From the NCBI RefSeq assembly GCF_017491605.1, contig NZ_JAFGYY010000020.1, positions 1 to 64,000 on the forward strand: a DNA stretch of 64,000 nt, given 5' to 3'. The stretch is from Pseudomonas sp. 30_B (GTDB lineage: Bacteria > Pseudomonadota > Gammaproteobacteria > Pseudomonadales > Pseudomonadaceae). Below the pieces are notes generated by a model, which was given only the letters and a program-made list of their open reading frames with translations, ran no database searches and was not told the origin of the DNA. Below, piece by piece: positions 17,493 to 26,127 of the stretch (position 1 is the first letter of the stretch; the number at the start of each line of letters is the position of its first letter). A program made the position numbers and the translations under genes.

Positions 17493-18254
17493 ATGAGTCA
17501 GCTGCTTTCCGGCCAGGTCGCCCTGGTCACCGGCGCCGGCAACGGCATTGGCCGTGCCACCGCCCAGGCATTCGCCCAGGAGGGCGTGAAGGTCGTGGTT
17601 TCCGACGTCGACGCCAAGGGCGGTGAGGCCACCGTCGAGCTGATCCGCGCGGCGGGCGGCGAAGCCACCTTCATCCGCTGCGACGTGACCCGAGATGCCG
17701 AGGTCAAGGCACTGGTCGAGGGCACCGTGGCTGCCTACGGGCGCCTGGACTACGCCTTCAACAACGCCGGCATCGAGATCGAGAAGGGCCGGCTGGCCGA
17801 GGGCGAGGAAAGCGAGTTTGACGCCATCATGGGCGTCAACGTGAAGGGCGTCTGGCTGTGCATGAAGCACCAGATTCCGGTGATGCTTGCCCAGGGCGGA
17901 GGCGCCATCGTCAACACCGCCTCGGTGGCCGGCCTCGGTGCCGCGCCGAAGATGAGCATCTACGCCGCCTCCAAGCACGCGGTGATCGGTCTGACCAAGT
18001 CCGCCGCCATTGAGTATGCGAAGAAGAAGGTGCGCATCAATGCCGTATGCCCGGCGGTGATCGACACCGACATGTTCCGCCGCGCCTACGAGGCCGATCC
18101 GAAGAAGGCCGAGTTCGCCGCTGCCATGCACCCGGTGGGCCGGGTTGGCCGTGTCGAGGAGATCGCCTCCGCCGTGCTCTACCTGTGCAGCGACAACGCG
18201 GGCTTCACCACCGGTATCGCGCTGCCGGTGGATGGCGGGGCGACGGCGATCTGA
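17493..18254 (+). CDS. Short-chain dehydrogenase/reductase
   Basis: Classical SDR of 253 aa. The cofactor motif TGAGNGIG is at residues 13-20, NNAG at about 90, a catalytic Ser near SVAGLGAAPKMS, and the YAASK active-site motif near residue 155. Asp in VVSDVD after beta-2 suggests NAD preference. The C-terminus GIALPVDGGATAI is typical of the glucose/3-oxoacyl reductase-like group. Substrate unknown. Monocistronic, divergent from the zinc-free reductase. Confidence 0.9.
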   Translation: MSQLLSGQVALVTGAGNGIGRATAQAFAQEGVKVVVSDVDAKGGEATVELIRAAGGEATFIRCDVTRDAEVKALVEGTVAAYGRLDYAFNNAGIEIEKGRLAEGEESEFDAIMGVNVKGVWLCMKHQIPVMLAQGGGAIVNTASVAGLGAAPKMSIYAASKHAVIGLTKSAAIEYAKKKVRINAVCPAVIDTDMFRRAYEADPKKAEFAAAMHPVGRVGRVEEIASAVLYLCSDNAGFTTGIALPVDGGATAI

Positions 18255-18271
18255 TGCCGGCGGCGTCTTGG

Positions 18272-18391
18272 CGTAGGGCGTACAACCGTTCGCGGTTGTA
18301 CGCCGATTCACCGCAGGCTCGCCGGTCGAGCCTGGCGTGCGAGGAGACCACGCTGAAACGGCGTATAACGCGGAGCGTTATGCGCCCTACA
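18272..18391. repeat. Composite palindromic repeat (REP-like), copy 2
   Basis: Same architecture as 16088-16216: GGCGTACAACCG-TTCG-CGGTTGTACGCC (18277-18304), a spacer of about 55 bp, then GGCGTATAACGC/GCGTTATGCGCC (18360-18386, one T-G wobble) and CCTAC. The rest of the gap to 18559 holds a 6-bp hairpin GGCCGA/TCGGCC at 18519-18535, 25 bases before the next start codon. Confidence 0.85.
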
Positions 18392-18559
18392 CTCGGGCAG
18401 CATCCGCCGCGCCCAGCAAACGCCACGACCTGCTTCCGCCCCGTTCGTCACAAATCTCCGCATTCTGTTACAGGAAGAAATGGTTACACCCCTCAAGGTC
18501 GGCTAAAAACGCAGTAACGGCCGAAGGAATCGGCCGACATCAGTTGGAGAATAACGACA

Positions 18560-19450
18560 ATGACCGACACCCCCTTGCTGACCCTCTTCTTGCCCATTTC
18601 CCTGGGCATCATCATGCTCGGTCTCGGTCTGTCCCTGACCATCGCCGACTTCGTTCGCGTCGTGCGCTATCCCAAACCGGTCGTCATCGGGCTGGTCTGC
18701 CAGATCATCCTGCTGCCGCTGGCCTGCTTCCTCATCACCCTGGGCTTCGCCCTGGAGGCCGCGCTGGCCGTGGGCATGATGCTGCTTGCCGCGGCGCCCG
18801 GCGGCACCACCGCCAACCTCTACAGCCACCTGGCCCACGGCGACGTGGCGCTGAACATCACGCTGACCGCGGTGAACTCGGTGATCGCCATCCTCACCAT
18901 GCCGCTGATCGTCAACCTGTCGCTGCTGTACTTCATGAATGACGGCCAGACCATCCCACTGCAGTTCGGCAAGGTGGTGCAGGTGTTCATCATCGTCCTC
19001 GGCCCGGTGGCCATCGGCATGCTCATTCGCCGCCAGCTGCCGCGCGTGGCGGCGGCGCTGCAGAAGCCGGTGAAGATACTGTCCGCGCTGTTGCTGCTGC
19101 TGATCATCGTCCTGGCGGTGGCCAAGGACTGGCAGACCTTCGTCACCTATGCGCCCATCGTCGGTGCGGCGGCACTGTGCTTCAACCTGCTCAGCCTCGC
19201 CGTCGGCTACTGGGTGCCGCGCCTGCTCAAGCTGCCCAAGCCGCAGGCGGTGGCCATCGGCATGGAGATCGGCATCCACAACGGCACCCTGGCCATCGCC
19301 CTGGCGCTCAGCCCCATGCTGCTGAACAACAAGACCATGGCGATCCCGGCGGCGATCTACGGCGTGCTGATGTTCTTCACCGCCGCGGCCTTCGGCTGGT
19401 GGGTGAGCCGTGGCGTGGTCACGACTGTGCCGGAAGAGGCGACGGCCTGA
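18560..19450 (+). CDS. Bile acid:sodium symporter (BASS) family transporter
   Basis: Integral membrane protein of 296 aa with about nine or ten TM segments and the BASS/SBF core motif around MLLAAAPGGTTANLYSHLAHGD. The conserved later segment GMEIGIHNGTLAIALAL contains residues that in family structures line the substrate/sodium crossover region. Bacterial members transport organic anions such as pantoate or other carboxylates; the substrate is unknown. TTGGAG lies upstream of the ATG with a slightly long spacer and a 6-bp hairpin just before it. Confidence 0.9.
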   Translation: MTDTPLLTLFLPISLGIIMLGLGLSLTIADFVRVVRYPKPVVIGLVCQIILLPLACFLITLGFALEAALAVGMMLLAAAPGGTTANLYSHLAHGDVALNITLTAVNSVIAILTMPLIVNLSLLYFMNDGQTIPLQFGKVVQVFIIVLGPVAIGMLIRRQLPRVAAALQKPVKILSALLLLLIIVLAVAKDWQTFVTYAPIVGAAALCFNLLSLAVGYWVPRLLKLPKPQAVAIGMEIGIHNGTLAIALALSPMLLNNKTMAIPAAIYGVLMFFTAAAFGWWVSRGVVTTVPEEATA

Positions 19451-19464
19451 GGCCAGGAGTTACC

Positions 19465-19655
19465 TGTAGGACGGGCGGGGCGCCTGGCCCATGCCCGCGA
19501 TCGCGCCCATGGGGCGCTCCTGCAGATGGGCCCTGTGCTTCGGTGTTTTCCTGTGAGTGCGGATTCCTCCGCGCCGGACTTCGCGGACAGGGTCCGCTCC
19601 TACGACATGCCAGGAAGCGGTGCTTTACCTGTAGGAGCGGACCTTGTCCGCGAAT
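19465..19655. repeat. REP cluster
   Basis: Two inverted REP pairs. The first (19465-19524) has an extra stretch of roughly 14 bases within its left unit; the second (about 19580-19655) pairs TTCGCGGACAGGGTCCGCTC with GTAGGAGCGGACCTTGTCCG. Between here and 19865 no gene is seen. Confidence 0.7.
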
Positions 19656-19865
19656 GGCGCCGGCAAGGCGCCTGCGCTACCCATGCTTTGGGTGTCCGGG
19701 ATCGATGGGTATCGCTGCCACCCATCCTACGCAAATGCGACAAGGTACTCGGGAAGCGTCCTGCACAAGCATCGGAAGAGCCTGTAGCATCGCGCATTGC
19801 TGCGCCTGCAAGGCCGCCGGTAAGGTTTCCGGGTCGCGACGGTTGTCGTGACCTGGGCGTGGAAA

Positions 19866-20039
19866 CCCGGTGATGTTTACACAGGCGCGGTAGCACCATG
19901 GCAACGTAGGGGGCGACTCATATGCCCACTGCATGCAGTCTATGGTGGGCCGTGCAAGGCGGGCTTCGGCCCGGCCGGGTCTGTGTAACCGGTATTTCCA
20001 CCCTTGCACGGTTCCGCCTCTCTTCCGTGGAAAGAAGAG
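19866..20039 (+). other. Highly structured intergenic region with crossing helices
   Basis: Perfect complements: TTACACAG (19877-19884) with CTGTGTAA (19981-19988); GCCCAC (19924-19929) with GTGGGC (19945-19950), over the palindrome ACTGCATGCAGT (19928-19939); GGGC-TTCG-GCCC (19961-19972); CCGTGCAAGG (19950-19959) with CCTTGCACGG (20002-20011); CTCTTC (20020-20025) with GAAGAG (20034-20039). The 8-bp and 10-bp helices cross, so they form a pseudoknot or are mutually exclusive. From memory, similar sequences occur before small ORFs in other Pseudomonas. The next convincing gene starts at 20290; a 37-codon frame at 20074-20187 is doubtful. Confidence 0.7.
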
Positions 20040-20289
20040 TGTGCGGAGTGCTCGACCACAACACAGGTGCAAAATGAACAGGCATTACCCCGCTTTTACC
20101 CCCGGGCTCCGCCCGCGAACCTCCCTCGACATCCTTCTACTCGGCAGTCCTGCTCGCCGGCCCCCAGCGGCGCTCGCGCCCGCCTGAGGCATGCGGCAGA
20201 TCGCCGGGCGCCGTTTGCCCGGCGATCGTTTGGCATTCCGGTCATTCAGTGGCCGCGCCGGTCGGGCGTGGCAGACAAGGAGTCCGTCA

Positions 20290-20589
20290 ATGGATCGTAA
20301 TTTACCCGAAACTTCCCAGGCCTTCTGGGCCAACGTGCCGTCCGCTGACGGCCAGCCCGGCGTGAGCCTGGACTGGCCGGAAGACTGCCAGGGCGCCATG
20401 GACGACGCCGTTCAGCGTGTCGAACGCTGGTTCTGCGAACACCATAAGTCCAGCCTGTGGATCGCTCTGTTCATCGGACGCGACAAGCAGGAGGGAGGCT
20501 GCCAGCGGATTGCCTATGAAACGGCCTTCCTCTGGCGGTTGCAGCAGCGCTTGATGGCCAGCACTGCCGGAGTCGCCCCGGAGGCTTGA
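20290..20589 (+). CDS. Hypothetical protein, 99 aa
   Basis: Small soluble acidic protein starting MDRNLPETSQAFWANVP. It is mostly helical, with a conserved-looking core around DDAVQRVERWFCEHH, SSLWIALFIGRDKQ and YETAFLWRLQQRL. No family recognised. The ATG at 20290 has AAGGAG seven bases upstream, which favours it over the longer frame. It lies about 250 bp downstream of the structured region at 19866-20039, possibly in its transcript. Confidence 0.7.
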   Translation: MDRNLPETSQAFWANVPSADGQPGVSLDWPEDCQGAMDDAVQRVERWFCEHHKSSLWIALFIGRDKQEGGCQRIAYETAFLWRLQQRLMASTAGVAPEA

Positions 20590-20620
20590 GCGCAGGCCTG
20601 TGGCTTCAGCGCTGCTGGCT

Positions 20621-20868
20621 TATCGCGGATGGAGTCCGCTCCCACGGGGCGAGTCGTACGGGGCAATGGAGTCGCAGCGCAGTGCGGTGTATCTGCGTAC
20701 GACCGCCCCACGTTGCCGATCCATGTCCGCGAAGGCTCCCCGTTGCACCCGCGTTGCAGGATAAACACCTGTAGGAGCGAGGGGGACGCCATCGTTCTTG
20801 CTCGCGAACCCGCCCAACTCCAGAGTCGCCGGGAGGCTCTGTTCGCGAGCAAGCTCGCTCCTACGAAG
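20621..20868. repeat. REP-type sequences between 20589 and 20894
   Basis: A single REP (TATCGCGGATGGAGTCCGCT, about 20621-20645) and a disrupted inverted pair (about 20772-20868) whose left unit GTAGGAGCGAG is separated from TTGCTCGCGAAC by about 20 extra bases, while the right unit GTTCGCGAGCAAGCTCGCTC is intact. No gene is seen in this 305-bp gap. Confidence 0.7.
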
Positions 20869-20894
20869 AGCACGCCGCCGGGCGACGCGCCCGG

Positions 20895-22094
20895 TCAGGG
20901 CGCGCGGCGCCAGTTCAGCACCAGTTGGGTCAGCAGCCCCGCAACCAGCCCCCAGAAGGCCGAACCGACTGAGAACAGGGTGAAGCCCGAGGCGGTGACC
21001 AGGAAGGTGACCATCGCCGCTTCGCGCTGGCGCGCGTCGGCCATGGCATTGGTCAGGCCGTTGGTGATCGATCCGAGCAGGGCCAGTGCCGCGATGGACA
21101 GCACCAGCGCCTTGGGCAACGCGGTGAACAGCGCCGCCAGGGTAGCGCCGAAGATGCCGGCGACGCCGTAGAACAGCCCGCACCAGAGCGCGGCGGTATA
21201 GCGCTTGTGCGGATTCTCGTGGGCTTCCGGGCCGGTACAGATGGCCGCGCTGATGGCCGCCAGGTTGATGCCGTGGGAGCCGAAGGGGGCGAGCAGCAGC
21301 GAGGCGATGCCAGTCACCGAGATCAGCGGCGAGGCGGGCACCTGGTAGCCGTCGGCGCGCAGCACGGCCAGCCCCGGCATGTTCTGCGAGGCCATTGCCA
21401 CGATGAATAGTGGGATGCCGATGCTGATGGTGGCGGCCAGCGAGAAGCTCGGCGTGGTCCATACCGGGCGGGCGATTTCCAGCTGGAAGTGGCTGAAGTC
21501 GAGCAGCCCGAGGAAGCCGGCGAGGGCGACGCCCACCAGCAGCGCGGCGAATACCGCGTAGCGTGGCGACAGGCGCTTGGCCACCAGGTAGCTGAGGAAC
21601 ATCGCCACCACCAGCAGGGTTTGCTGTTCGGCGGCGTGGAGGATTTCCACGCAGATGCGGAACAGCACGCCGGCCAGCAGGGCGGCGGCCAGCGAGCCGG
21701 GCACCTGGCGCATCAGGCGGTCGAAGCTGCCGGTGACACCGCACAGGGTGATCAACCCGGCGCAGACGATGAAGGCGCCGATGGCTTCGCCATAGGGCAC
21801 GCCGGGCAGACTGCTGATCAGCAGCGCGGCGCCGGGGGTGGACCAGGCGATGACGATGGGCGTGCGGTAGCGCAGGGTCAGGCCGATGGTGGTCAGCGCC
21901 ATGCCGATGGACAGCGCCCAGATCCACGAGGAAATCTGCGCGGTGGTCAGCCCCGCTGCCTGGCCGGCCTGGAACATCAGCACCAGCGAGCTGGTGTAGC
22001 CGGTGAGCATGGCGACGAACCCGGCGACGATGGCGGCGGGGGAGGAGTCTGCCAGCGGGCGCAGCGGCGGGGAGGCGGGAGTGGTGTCAGTCAT
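20895..22094 (-). CDS. Benzoate/H+ symporter family (BenE) transporter
   Basis: Inner-membrane protein of 399 aa with about 12 TM segments, of the BenE family (nucleobase-ascorbate transporter-like fold). The family core includes WSTPGAALLISSLPGVPYGEA and FGSHGINLAAISAAICTG. BenE members import benzoate or related aromatic acids, but no ben or cat genes are adjacent, so the substrate is open. The gene starts 13 bp after the LysE-family gene, with its ribosome binding site (GGAAG) next to that stop, so the two are probably cotranscribed. Confidence 0.88.
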   Translation of the reverse strand: MTDTTPASPPLRPLADSSPAAIVAGFVAMLTGYTSSLVLMFQAGQAAGLTTAQISSWIWALSIGMALTTIGLTLRYRTPIVIAWSTPGAALLISSLPGVPYGEAIGAFIVCAGLITLCGVTGSFDRLMRQVPGSLAAALLAGVLFRICVEILHAAEQQTLLVVAMFLSYLVAKRLSPRYAVFAALLVGVALAGFLGLLDFSHFQLEIARPVWTTPSFSLAATISIGIPLFIVAMASQNMPGLAVLRADGYQVPASPLISVTGIASLLLAPFGSHGINLAAISAAICTGPEAHENPHKRYTAALWCGLFYGVAGIFGATLAALFTALPKALVLSIAALALLGSITNGLTNAMADARQREAAMVTFLVTASGFTLFSVGSAFWGLVAGLLTQLVLNWRRAP

Positions 22095-22107
22095 GCACGA
22101 ACTTCCA

Positions 22108-22710
22108 TCAGGTGCGGGTGAACAGAGGGTAGAGCGAAGCGACCAGCAGGGCCGCCATGCCGACGTTGAACAGGCGAAGTCGCAGCGGGTCTTCGAGCCA
22201 GCGCCGCAGCAGGCTGCCGAGCACCGTCCAGATGCCCACGCTGGGCAGGTTGACCACAGCGAACAGGGTGGCGATCAGCACCACGTTGCCGATCCAGCTG
22301 TTGGCCGGCAGGTAGGTGGCGATGGCGCCCACGGCCATCACCCAGGCCTTGGGGTTGACCCACTGGAAGGCGGCGGCCTGGAAGAAGGTCATCGGCCTGG
22401 CGCTGTGCTCCCCCTTCGCCTCGGGCGCGCCGGAGCGGGCGATCTTCCACGCCAGGTACAGCAGATAGGCGCCGCCGGCATAGCGCAGCGCGGTATAGGT
22501 GGCCGGGAAACGCTCGAACAGCTGGTGCAGGCCCAGGCCGACGGCGACCACCAGCAGCAGGAAGCCGATGCTGATGCCGAGCATGTGCGGAATGGTGCGG
22601 CGCACGCCGAAGTTCACGCCCGAGGCCAGCAGCATCATGTTGTTGGGGCCGGGGGTGATGGAGGTGACGAAGGCGAACAGCACGAAGGCGCCGAGGAGTT
22701 CGATGGGCAT
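22108..22710 (-). CDS. LysE-family amino acid exporter (RhtB type)
   Basis: Inner-membrane translocator of 200 aa with about six hydrophobic segments. The family signature SITPGPNNMMLLASGVNFGV is near the N-terminus and QWVNPKAWVMAVGAI in the middle. LysE/RhtB proteins export amino acids or related metabolites. First gene of a two-gene unit with the BenE-family transporter; divergent from the membrane protein at 22884. The ribosome binding site is weak. Confidence 0.9.
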   Translation of the reverse strand: MPIELLGAFVLFAFVTSITPGPNNMMLLASGVNFGVRRTIPHMLGISIGFLLLVVAVGLGLHQLFERFPATYTALRYAGGAYLLYLAWKIARSGAPEAKGEHSARPMTFFQAAAFQWVNPKAWVMAVGAIATYLPANSWIGNVVLIATLFAVVNLPSVGIWTVLGSLLRRWLEDPLRLRLFNVGMAALLVASLYPLFTRT

Positions 22711-22883
22711 GGCTCAGTACCGGTCTTGTTCTTCTGTGGGCTGACTGTGCTTGCAGACTACTGCCGGTGGTGGGGGCTGTCCCGTAACAGCCAGTGGCCG
22801 AGTGGGCCGTACAGTCGCGCTGGGCAAGCAGCGCTCCGGCGAAGTATGTTGCTTCTGCAACCTCAGCCTGGAGCCAATGTCCC

Positions 22884-23525
22884 TTGGACGAGAACCCTTA
22901 CGCCGCGCCGAAGGTGGAGCTGGTGGACGCGCGTGCGCCGGAGCCTTTCCTGCATGGGCGCTGGAGCGCCGGCGGTTTGCGGCTGCTCGCGGGGTTGAGC
23001 CTGGCCATGCTGCTGACCGAGCTGGCCCTGCTGGGGCTGTCGGTCGTCAATCGCCTGCCGGGTGCCTCGGCCGTCGTCCAGCTGGAGGTGTGGATGAGTG
23101 TGCTGAGCGTATTGCTCGGCTGCTTCCTGACCTGGCGCTGCACCCGCTTCCTCGAGGATCGCTTCGCTGCTCGTGGCTTGCGCTGGCCAATGGCGATCTC
23201 GATCACCATGGCGGTGCTGATGCAGGTCCACAGCATGGTGTTCGACGTCGAGTTCAACGAGGTGCACAGTGCCGCGACGCTGGCGTTCCTGCTGATGTTC
23301 CTGCCCAGTGGCATCGCCCAGCTGTGGTACGGCATCCGCGTGCTGAAGATCCCGCTGCCGTATCCCACGGTGAAGGTGATGGGCTGGTTCGACGTGGTGG
23401 TCGGCGGGTGCCTGGCGACGGTCATCCTGTTCGTGCCCGGCACCCTGCTGGCGATGGCCAGCACCGTCCCGCTGGCGCTGATGTTCCTGCGGGGTGCGCG
23501 GGAGCTGGAGAGCGCGTCGGGTTAA
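22884..23525 (+). CDS. Multi-spanning membrane protein, TTG start
   Basis: Integral membrane protein with about five or six TM segments between residues 30 and 200. The protein beginning (M)DENPYAAPKVE matches the DENPYxAP-type N-terminus seen in many small uncharacterised membrane proteins, which fixes the start at a TTG codon (22884) with GGAG ten bases upstream. The longer frame to 22794 has a non-protein-like N-terminus. About 213 aa. Function unknown. Its last four bases overlap the end of the convergent MarR gene. Confidence 0.7.
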   Translation: MDENPYAAPKVELVDARAPEPFLHGRWSAGGLRLLAGLSLAMLLTELALLGLSVVNRLPGASAVVQLEVWMSVLSVLLGCFLTWRCTRFLEDRFAARGLRWPMAISITMAVLMQVHSMVFDVEFNEVHSAATLAFLLMFLPSGIAQLWYGIRVLKIPLPYPTVKVMGWFDVVVGGCLATVILFVPGTLLAMASTVPLALMFLRGARELESASG

Positions 23526-23965
23526 TCGTGCTCCTGCGGATGGGCGATGGCCTGGTTCACTGCCATCCAGCCTTTCACCGCATCCTCGCCGGCCTCGCTG
23601 AAGGCGCGCTGCAGCAGGCGGTCCTGTTCGCGGCGCAGGGCCTTTTCCAGTTTGCTGCCTTCGGCGGTCAGCTCCAGCAGGCGCTTGCGCTTGTCGCTGT
23701 CGGCCGCTTCGCTGCGGATCAGGCTCATTTCCAGCAGTTGCCGCAGCGGCGTGTTCAGCGCCTGCTTGGTCACGCCCAGGGCGGCCAGCAGCTGGCTGAC
23801 GCTCAGGCCCGGATTGCGCGCGATGAAGAACAGGATGCGGTGGTGGACGCGGCTCAGCCCACGGCGGGCGAGCATCTCGTCGGGCTTCGCGGTGAAGGCT
23901 CGGTAGCTGTAGAAGAAGGCTTCGATGGCCTGGAGTTGAAGTTCGCTTTTTATTAGGTCAGGCAT
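23522..23965 (-). CDS. MarR-family transcriptional regulator
   Basis: 147-residue winged-helix regulator. The DNA-binding region spans about residues 40-105 (RVHHRILFFIARNPGLSVSQL, then TKQALNTPLRQLLE and wing residues around DSDKRKRLLELT), flanked by dimerisation helices. It is divergent from the aminotransferase-GST unit, with an inverted repeat in the shared control region, so it probably controls those genes. The ligand is unknown. Confidence 0.9.
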   Translation of the reverse strand: MPDLIKSELQLQAIEAFFYSYRAFTAKPDEMLARRGLSRVHHRILFFIARNPGLSVSQLLAALGVTKQALNTPLRQLLEMSLIRSEAADSDKRKRLLELTAEGSKLEKALRREQDRLLQRAFSEAGEDAVKGWMAVNQAIAHPQEHD

Positions 23966-23998
23966 ATTGACGTATCCGTCGTGGGCGTCGTAGCTTCG

Positions 23999-24013
23999 GT
24001 CAAGCAGTTTGAC
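23999..24013. promoter_or_regulatory. Candidate MarR operator
   Basis: GTCAA and TTGAC form a perfect 5-bp dyad with a 5-base spacer in the 82-bp gap between the MarR gene and the aminotransferase gene. The right half, TTGAC, could also be the -35 of the rightward promoter, so binding would block transcription. Confidence 0.45.
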
Positions 24014-24047
24014 TTATTTTTCCGTGCTCCCGCTACCGGTGACCCCC

Positions 24048-25214
24048 ATGGCCTTCTCCGAACGCATTGCCCGTCTGAAAAGCTCCCTGATCCGTGAAAT
24101 CCTGGCTGCGGCGCAGCGTCCGGAAGTGATGTCCTTCGCCGGCGGCCTGCCCGCCGAGCCGATGCTGCCGAAGGTCGAATGGGCCGAGATGCCCAGGAGC
24201 ATGGGCCAGTACGGCATGAGCGAGGGCGAGCCGGCTCTGCGCGAGGCGATTGCCGCCGAGGCGCGCGCCCTGGGCGTGCCCTGCGAGGCGAGCCAGGTGC
24301 TGATCGTCAGCGGTTCGCAGCAGACGCTCGACCTGGCCAGCAAGCTGTTCATCGATCCGGGCACCGAAGTGCTGCTCGAAGCGCCGACCTACCTGGCCGC
24401 GCTGCAGGCCTTCCAGCTGTTCGGTGCCAACTGCCTGACCGTGCCGCTGGGCGCCGAAGGTCCGGACGTCGTGGCCCTGCGCCAGCGCCTGGAGATCAGC
24501 AAGCCATCCTTCGCCTACCTGATCCCGACTTTCCAGAATCCGTCCGGCGTGCGCTATAGCGAGCAGCGCCGCGATGAGGTCGCCGCCCTGCTCGACGAGT
24601 TCGGCGTGACCCTGATCGAGGACGAACCCTACCGCGAGCTGGTGTTCGACGATGGCGCCGCGACCCCGCTGGTCAGTCGCCTGAAGAAGGCCAGCTGGAT
24701 CTACACCGGCACCGTCTCCAAGACGCTGCTGCCGGGCCTGCGCGTCGGTTTCCTGATCGCCACCCCGGACCTGTTCCCGCACCTGCTGCGGCTGAAGCAG
24801 TCCGCCGACCTGCACACCAACCGCGTCGGCCAGTGGCAGGCGCTGCAGTGGTTCGGCACTGAGGCCTACCGTGGCCACCTGGCCGAGCTGCGCGACTTCT
24901 ACCGCATCCGCCGCGACGCCATGCAGGCGCTGCTGGAAGAGCATTTCGCCGGGCTGGCCGAGTGGAACGTGCCGCAGGGCGGCCTGTTCTTCTGGCTGAA
25001 GCTCAAGCAGCCGCTGGATACCCGCACGCTGCTCGACGCGGCCCTGGCGCAGAACGTAGCCTTCATGCCCGGCGAACCTTTCTTCACTCAGCCGGATGCC
25101 AACCCCGGTTACCTGCGGCTGAACTTCAGCCACGTGGCGCCGGAGCGCGCGGGCGAGGGCCTGCGCCGCCTGGCCGCGGTGATCCGCGACGCGCAAGCGG
25201 CCAAGGCCAACTAA
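24048..25214 (+). CDS. PLP-dependent aminotransferase (class I/II, LysN/MocR-like)
   Basis: Fold-type I aminotransferase of 388 aa. Features include the N-terminal SFAGGLPAEPMLP, the PNPSG-like FQNPSGVRYSEQ, EDEPYRELVF for cofactor binding, and the Schiff-base lysine in TGTVSKTLLPGLRVGF. This matches the 2-aminoadipate / branched or aromatic amino acid aminotransferase group. The start at 24048 (MAFSERIARLKSS) is chosen because the extension to 24009 overlaps the promoter region. The GST gene follows after nine bases, making an operon, and the MarR gene is divergent. Confidence 0.9.
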   Translation: MAFSERIARLKSSLIREILAAAQRPEVMSFAGGLPAEPMLPKVEWAEMPRSMGQYGMSEGEPALREAIAAEARALGVPCEASQVLIVSGSQQTLDLASKLFIDPGTEVLLEAPTYLAALQAFQLFGANCLTVPLGAEGPDVVALRQRLEISKPSFAYLIPTFQNPSGVRYSEQRRDEVAALLDEFGVTLIEDEPYRELVFDDGAATPLVSRLKKASWIYTGTVSKTLLPGLRVGFLIATPDLFPHLLRLKQSADLHTNRVGQWQALQWFGTEAYRGHLAELRDFYRIRRDAMQALLEEHFAGLAEWNVPQGGLFFWLKLKQPLDTRTLLDAALAQNVAFMPGEPFFTQPDANPGYLRLNFSHVAPERAGEGLRRLAAVIRDAQAAKAN

Positions 25215-25223
25215 GGAGCGAGC

Positions 25224-25826
25224 ATGTATACCGTCTACGGCGATCGACTCTCCGGCAACTGCTACAAGGTCAAGCTGGCCCTGCACCTGCTCGGCCTGCC
25301 TTACCAGTGGCGCGACATCGATATCCTCAAGGGCGAGACCCAGACCCCCGAATTCCTGGCGAAGAACCCCAACGGCAAGGTGCCGGTGCTGGAGCTGGAA
25401 GACGGCACCTGCCTGTGGGAGTCCAACGCCATCCTCAACTTCCTCGCCGACGGCAGCGAGCTGCTGCCCAGCGAGCCGCGCCTGCGCACCCAGGTGCTGC
25501 AATGGCAGTTCTTCGAGCAGTACAGCCACGAGCCGTACGTGGCGGTGGCGCGCTTCATCGAGTTCTACCTGGGCCTGCCCGAGGAGCGCCGCGAGGAGTA
25601 CGTCGCGTGCCACAAGGGCGGCTACAAGGCGCTGAAGGTGATGGAGAAGCAATTGGAGCAGACGCCGTACCTGGTGGGCGACAGCTACTCCATTGCCGAC
25701 ATCACCCTGTACGCCTACACCCACGTGGCGCACCAGGGCGGTTTCGATCTGTCGGACTTCCCGGCGATCAACGCATGGCTGGCGCGGGTGGCCGACCATC
25801 CCCGGCATGTGACCATGCAGGGCTGA
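25224..25826 (+). CDS. Glutathione S-transferase
   Basis: Cytosolic GST of 200 aa. The thioredoxin-like N-terminal domain (about residues 1-78) carries the catalytic region RLSGNCYKVKLAL and the glutathione-binding NGKVPVLELEDG with WESNAIL; the helical C-terminal domain follows. AAGGAG precedes the ATG. It is the second gene of the aminotransferase operon and ends 14 bp before a strong terminator. The likely role is glutathione conjugation or peroxide detoxification; substrate unknown. Confidence 0.92.
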   Translation: MYTVYGDRLSGNCYKVKLALHLLGLPYQWRDIDILKGETQTPEFLAKNPNGKVPVLELEDGTCLWESNAILNFLADGSELLPSEPRLRTQVLQWQFFEQYSHEPYVAVARFIEFYLGLPEERREEYVACHKGGYKALKVMEKQLEQTPYLVGDSYSIADITLYAYTHVAHQGGFDLSDFPAINAWLARVADHPRHVTMQG

Positions 25827-25840
25827 GCGTCCCGCTCCTG

Positions 25841-25871
25841 AAAACGCCGCTTCCCGTGAAGCGGCGTTTTT
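25841..25871 (+). terminator. Rho-independent terminator
   Basis: AAAACGCCGCTTC (25841-25853) pairs perfectly with GAAGCGGCGTTTT (25858-25870) around CCGT, ending the aminotransferase-GST operon. Confidence 0.95.
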
Positions 25872-25890
25872 GTTCATGTCGACATGCCCC

Positions 25891-25940
25891 CTGTAGGAGC
25901 GCCCCATGGGCGCGATCGCGGGCATGGCCCGCTCCTACAG
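25891..25940. repeat. Inverted REP pair
   Basis: CTGTAGGAGCGCCCCATGGG and its inverted partner ending GGCCCGCTCCTACAG lie in the 301-bp gap before the hemerythrin gene. Nothing else is seen in that gap. Confidence 0.8.
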
Positions 25941-26127
25941 GGATGGGCTTCATGCGGCTTTCGTCTAAAAAGCGCCAAATATCATGGCCTTAGGCCAATT
26001 TCACTTGACCCGCATCATGATGGCTTCGCTTCGCCCTCTCTAACCTTGCCCGGCTGCATGCGGTCGATCTGATGTGGCCGGGTGCGAGTGGCAGGCAGTG
26101 TCGTCGCCCGGCGGTTGAGGGGGAAAG

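Noticed and set aside
20074..20187. 37-codon frame MNRHYPAFTPG just after the structured region
   Set aside because: Short, Pro/Arg/Ala-rich and without a clear ribosome binding site; kept only as a possible leader peptide or decayed small gene.
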